A DNA stretch of 18,532 nucleotides from an uncultured Acidobacteriota bacterium (GTDB taxonomy: Bacteria; Acidobacteriota; JAAYUB01): positions 1 through 18,532 of the forward strand of contig CALAMB010000089.1 in assembly GCA_937925645.1 (NCBI GenBank), read 5' to 3'. The notes under the pieces are model-generated. The model was not told the DNA's origin, searched no databases, and was given only the letters and a program-made list of their open reading frames with translations. Numbering within the stretch: position 1 is the first letter of the stretch; each line of letters starts with the position of its first letter. Position numbers and translations under genes: made by a program. Shown piece by piece: positions 15,438 to 18,532 of the stretch.

Positions 15438-16652
15438 TCAGAGCCGCAGCCATTCGGCCTTCGCGCTTTCCAGCAGCTCCTTGACGCGGATGACGAAGCT
15501 GACCGACTCGCGGCCGTCGATGATCCGGTGGTCGTACGACAGCGAGAGGTACATCATGGGCCGGATCACCACCTCGCCGTCCACGGCCACCGGGCGATCC
15601 TTGATGGTGTGCATGCCCAGGATGGCCGATTGGGGATAGTTGATGATGGGCGTGGAGATAAGCGATCCGAACACTCCGCCGTTGGTGATGGTGAAGGTGC
15701 CGCCGGACATCTCGTCCACGGTGAGCTTGCCGGCGCGGGCCCGGTCGGCCAGGGCCTGGATGGCGGCCTCCAGCCGGGGCAGGTCCATCAAGTGGGCATC
15801 GCGGACCACCGGCACCACCAGCCCCTTGGGCGTCGACACCGAGATGCCGATGTCGCAGTACTCCGGGTAGACGATGTCGCCGCCCGAGATCCGGGCGTTG
15901 ATCACCGGCATCTCCTCGAGGGCGCGGCAGACGGCCCAGGTGAAGAACGACATGAAACCCAGCTTCACGCCGTTTCTTGCCGTGAACGCCTCCTGATGGC
16001 GGGCGCGGAGGTCCATGATCGCCGACATGTCCAGCTCGTTGATGGTGGTGAGCATGGCGGTCTCGTTTTTGGCCGCCACCAGCCGGCGGGCGATGGTGCC
16101 GCGCAAAGTGGTCATTCGCTCGCGGCGGACGGGGCGTCGATCCGCGTCCGGCGCCGGCGCCGGCGCCGCGGGCTGGCTGCGGGCCGGGTCCAGCGCGTCC
16201 AGGACGTCCCGCTTCGTCACCCGGGCGCCGGGGGCCGCCGCGATCCGGTCCGTCGGAACGCCGGCGTCCGCAAGCAGCTTGCGGGCGACGGGGGTGAAGC
16301 GGGCCCGGTCGGAATTGCCGGCGGTGTCCGGGGTGACGGCGGGCGCAGACGCTGAGGGAGCCGGAGTGGCTGCCGCAGCGGCGCGCGCCCGCGCGGGTGC
16401 GCCCGCGGGCGGTGCCGCGGCGGTGTCGATCTCGGCGATGACCGTGCCGATGGGTACGGTCCGGCCCGTGGGCACGGTCACCGTCAGCCGGCCGGCCGCT
16501 TCGGCGTTGAGTTCCATGGTGGCCTTTTCCGACTCGATCTCGCAGACGGGCTCGTCGACCCGGACGTAGTCGCCGGACTCCTTGAACCAGCGGCCCACGA
16601 CCGCTTCGGTCACGGATTCGCCGACGGCGGGCACCTTCACTTGGATCACCAT
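15438..16652 (-). CDS. sucB: Dihydrolipoyl succinyltransferase (E2 of 2-oxoglutarate dehydrogenase)
   Basis: 404 residues from ATG 16652, with AGGGAG six bases upstream. The longer frame to 16862 overlaps sucA and lacks homology. Domain order: lipoyl domain (1-77) with the lipoylated Lys43 in [11 protein letters not shown]; an Ala/Pro-rich flexible linker (about 78-115); a peripheral subunit-binding domain (about 118-155, [22 protein letters not shown]); a second Ala/Pro linker; and the catalytic domain (about 175-404) ending with DHRIIDG, where His375 and Asp379 are the acyltransferase residues. It transfers the succinyl group from E1-bound thiamine diphosphate to CoA in the cytoplasmic TCA-cycle complex. 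It lies 32 bases after sucA and is certainly co-transcribed with it. The E3 (lpd) gene is not seen in the window. The neighbour makes a branched-chain or pyruvate E2 unlikely. Confidence 0.95.
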   Translation of the reverse strand: MVIQVKVPAVGESVTEAVVGRWFKESGDYVRVDEPVCEIESEKATMELNAEAAGRLTVTVPTGRTVPIGTVIAEIDTAAAPPAGAPARARAAAAATPAPSASAPAVTPDTAGNSDRARFTPVARKLLADAGVPTDRIAAAPGARVTKRDVLDALDPARSQPAAPAPAPDADRRPVRRERMTTLRGTIARRLVAAKNETAMLTTINELDMSAIMDLRARHQEAFTARNGVKLGFMSFFTWAVCRALEEMPVINARISGGDIVYPEYCDIGISVSTPKGLVVPVVRDAHLMDLPRLEAAIQALADRARAGKLTVDEMSGGTFTITNGGVFGSLISTPIINYPQSAILGMHTIKDRPVAVDGEVVIRPMMYLSLSYDHRIIDGRESVSFVIRVKELLESAKAEWLRL

Positions 16653-16684
16653 GTTCCGCTCCCTCGATGAGATGCGTTTCGGCG

Positions 16685-18532
16685 CTACCGGAATGCCTGG
16701 TCCAGGATTTCCCGCTGCTCCAGTTGATGGATCTCGTGGAAACCGGTGGCCGGCGAGCCGCTTTCCCGCCGGGCGACCACCTGGAGCGACGGGATCGGGT
16801 ACTTGCGCCGGACGAAGCAGGCCGCGCCCATGTTCTCCGGCTCCTCCTGCACCCAGTGCCACTGGGCACCGGCGTACCGCGCCTGCAGACGATCCAGGGC
16901 GGACTCAGCCACCGGGTAGAGCTGCTCCATCCGGATGATGGCCACGTCGTCGCGGTCGTCCGCCTCGCGGCGTTGCAGGAGGTCGTAATAAATCTTGCCC
17001 GAGCACAGCAGCACGCGCCGGACGCGGGCCGGATCGGCGGCCGGGTCATCAAGCGCCGGTTCAAAGCGGCCGCCGGTGAAATCGTCGAGGGGACTGACGC
17101 ACCGGGGGTGCCGCAGGAGACTTTTGGGCGTGAGTACCACCAGCGGGACGCGCACGGGAAATTTCATGTGCCGCCGCAGCAGATGGAACAAGCTGGCCGG
17201 CGTGGTGCAGTTGGCGATGACCATGTTGTTGTGGGCGCACAGTCCGAGGAATCGTTCCAGCCGGGCCGACGAGTGCTCCGGGCCCTGGCCCTCAAGCCCG
17301 TGGGGGAGGAACAGCACCAGGCCGTTCAGGCGGTTCCACTTGGCCTCCGCCGCGGCCAGGTACTGATCGATGATCACCTGGGCGGTGTTGGCAAAATCAC
17401 CGAACTGGGCCTCCCAGATGACCAGCGCCTGCGGCCGGGCGCCCGCGTAGCCGTATTCGAAGCCGAGCACGCCATATTCCGACAGGAGCGAATTAAAGGC
17501 CTCGAAGCGCGCTGGAGCGGAGCTGACGGCGTTCAGGGGGACGTACTCCTCCTCGGTATCCTCCAGGTGGAGGACGGCGTGGCGGTGCGAGAAGGTGCCG
17601 CGCTCCACGTCCTGGCCGCTGAGTCGGATGGGGGTGCCCTCGGCGAGCAGCGTGGCGTAGGCCAGCGTCTCGCCCATGGCCCAGTCGCAGCGGCGCTCCG
17701 CCACAAGGTTGTTGAGCCAGCCGTCGTAGAGGCGGCGGATCTTGTCAAAGATGGCGCGGTCGGCCGGCACGGTGAAGACCTGCCGTCCCACGTCCAGCAG
17801 CCGGTCGGCGGGGACGGCGGTGGCGGGCGAATCCACGAAATTGAAGTCGGCGGGGCGCCGCCGCCGGTCGCAGGCCCCCATCAGGTGGCAGTGGGGGAGC
17901 TGTTCGGCGCGCGCCGCGGCGAACTGCGATTCGAGCTCGGCGCGGAACGCCTGCTCCATGGCTTCAGCCTCGCCCGCCTCGATCTCGCCGCGCTTGGCCA
18001 GGCGGATCTGGTAGATCTGCCGGGGGTCGGGATGCTTGGCGATGACCTTGTACAGCTTGGGCTGGGTGAAGCGGGGCTCGTCCGACTCGTTGTGGCCGTA
18101 CCGCCGGTAGCCCAGCAGGTCGATGAAGACGTCGGTGTGGAACGTCTGGCGATAGTCCAGGGCCAGCTCCGCCGCCAGCACCACGGCTTCGACGTCGTCG
18201 GCGTTGACGTGGAACACGGGTGACAGCGTCACCTTGGCCACGTCGGTGCAGTAGGTGCTGGAGCGGCCGTCGAGGTAGTTGGTGGTGAAGCCGAGTTGGT
18301 TGTTGGCCACCAGGTGGATGGTGCCGCCGGTGCGGTAGCCGTCCAGCAGGGACATCTGGATGACCTCGTAGACGACGCCCTGGGCGGCCACGGCGGCGTC
18401 GCCGTGGATGAGCACCGGCAGCACCCGCGCCAGGTCGCCGCCGTGGTCGGCGTCGAGGCGTGCCCGGGCGATCCCCTCGACCACCGGGTTCACCGCCTCG
18501 AGATGCGACGGGTTGTAGGCGAGCTCCACGCG
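16685..18532 (-). CDS. sucA: 2-oxoglutarate dehydrogenase E1, C-terminal part (5' end outside window)
   Basis: The frame is open to the window edge and about 615 residues are visible, roughly two thirds of the usual ~930. It begins inside the conserved [14 protein letters not shown] motif, so the GTG at 18529 is an internal codon. The thiamine-diphosphate/metal motif spans [14 protein letters not shown] through [26 protein letters not shown] carries conserved active-site residues. The C-terminal pyrimidine-binding transketolase domain ([36 protein letters not shown]) and the final domain ending QAFR are complete. The enzyme decarboxylates 2-oxoglutarate and passes the succinyl group to the E2 lipoyl arm, which fits the sucB gene 32 bases downstream. 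No frameshift or missing motif is visible. Confidence 0.97.
   Translation of the reverse strand, partial: RVELAYNPSHLEAVNPVVEGIARARLDADHGGDLARVLPVLIHGDAAVAAQGVVYEVIQMSLLDGYRTGGTIHLVANNQLGFTTNYLDGRSSTYCTDVAKVTLSPVFHVNADDVEAVVLAAELALDYRQTFHTDVFIDLLGYRRYGHNESDEPRFTQPKLYKVIAKHPDPRQIYQIRLAKRGEIEAGEAEAMEQAFRAELESQFAAARAEQLPHCHLMGACDRRRRPADFNFVDSPATAVPADRLLDVGRQVFTVPADRAIFDKIRRLYDGWLNNLVAERRCDWAMGETLAYATLLAEGTPIRLSGQDVERGTFSHRHAVLHLEDTEEEYVPLNAVSSAPARFEAFNSLLSEYGVLGFEYGYAGARPQALVIWEAQFGDFANTAQVIIDQYLAAAEAKWNRLNGLVLFLPHGLEGQGPEHSSARLERFLGLCAHNNMVIANCTTPASLFHLLRRHMKFPVRVPLVVLTPKSLLRHPRCVSPLDDFTGGRFEPALDDPAADPARVRRVLLCSGKIYYDLLQRREADDRDDVAIIRMEQLYPVAESALDRLQARYAGAQWHWVQEEPENMGAACFVRRKYPIPSLQVVARRESGSPATGFHEIHQLEQREILDQAFR

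Noticed and set aside
16667..18223. A 518-codon plus-strand frame across sucA
   Set aside because: Antisense to unmistakable E1 motifs; no motif or sensible start signal of its own.

Overview
The window is GC-rich, densely coded chromosomal DNA with short intergenic gaps (the longest is about 226 bases) and no sign of rRNA, tRNA, insertion sequences or CRISPR. The gene content suggests a free-living heterotrophic bacterium, most likely of the Acidobacteriota or a neighbouring phylum: a tricorn-type protease with a Lys/Glu/Ala-rich linker and two large 'regulator propeller' (WxGT repeat) sensor proteins. This placement is inference from family habits, not from a marker gene.

Layout. (1) 1-4004, plus strand: the 3' part of a tricorn-like S41 protease gene, a GC hairpin, then an MscS-family mechanosensitive channel with a duplicated N-terminal segment. 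(2) 4088-5046: an acyl-ACP thioesterase on the minus strand, divergent from the next gene, with back-to-back sigma70-type promoters in the 179-base gap. (3) 5047-12145: two paralogous membrane-bound sensors, each with fourteen WxGT blades, a Y_Y_Y domain, one membrane helix and a GGDEF diguanylate cyclase domain. They point towards each other. Between them, on the minus strand, is a small secreted protein made of two discoidin-like repeats. (4) 12146-14021: a second divergent promoter pair, then a polytopic membrane protein fused to an ALG5/DPM1-like GT2 glycosyltransferase. (5) 14064-14892: a strong promoter driving a Cys-rich putative metal-binding protein and a small coiled-coil protein, both of unknown function. 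(6) 14984-18532, minus strand: sucA (partial), sucB and a short CbiX-type chelatase, closely spaced and probably one operon.

Functionally, the tail of the window is TCA-cycle housekeeping. The middle is envelope sensing through c-di-GMP, with secreted and membrane-glycan functions around it. Five promoters with 17-base spacers can be read directly from the sequence, plus a sixth with a perfect -10 only. Several genes end in GC-only hairpins that lack a U tract.

Nothing here amounts to a clearly new defence or mobile system. The points most worth a second look are the propeller-cyclase pair bracketing the discoidin protein, the membrane-domain-first glycosyltransferase fusion, the unknown Cys-rich/coiled-coil gene pair and the duplicated extramembrane part of the MscS protein.
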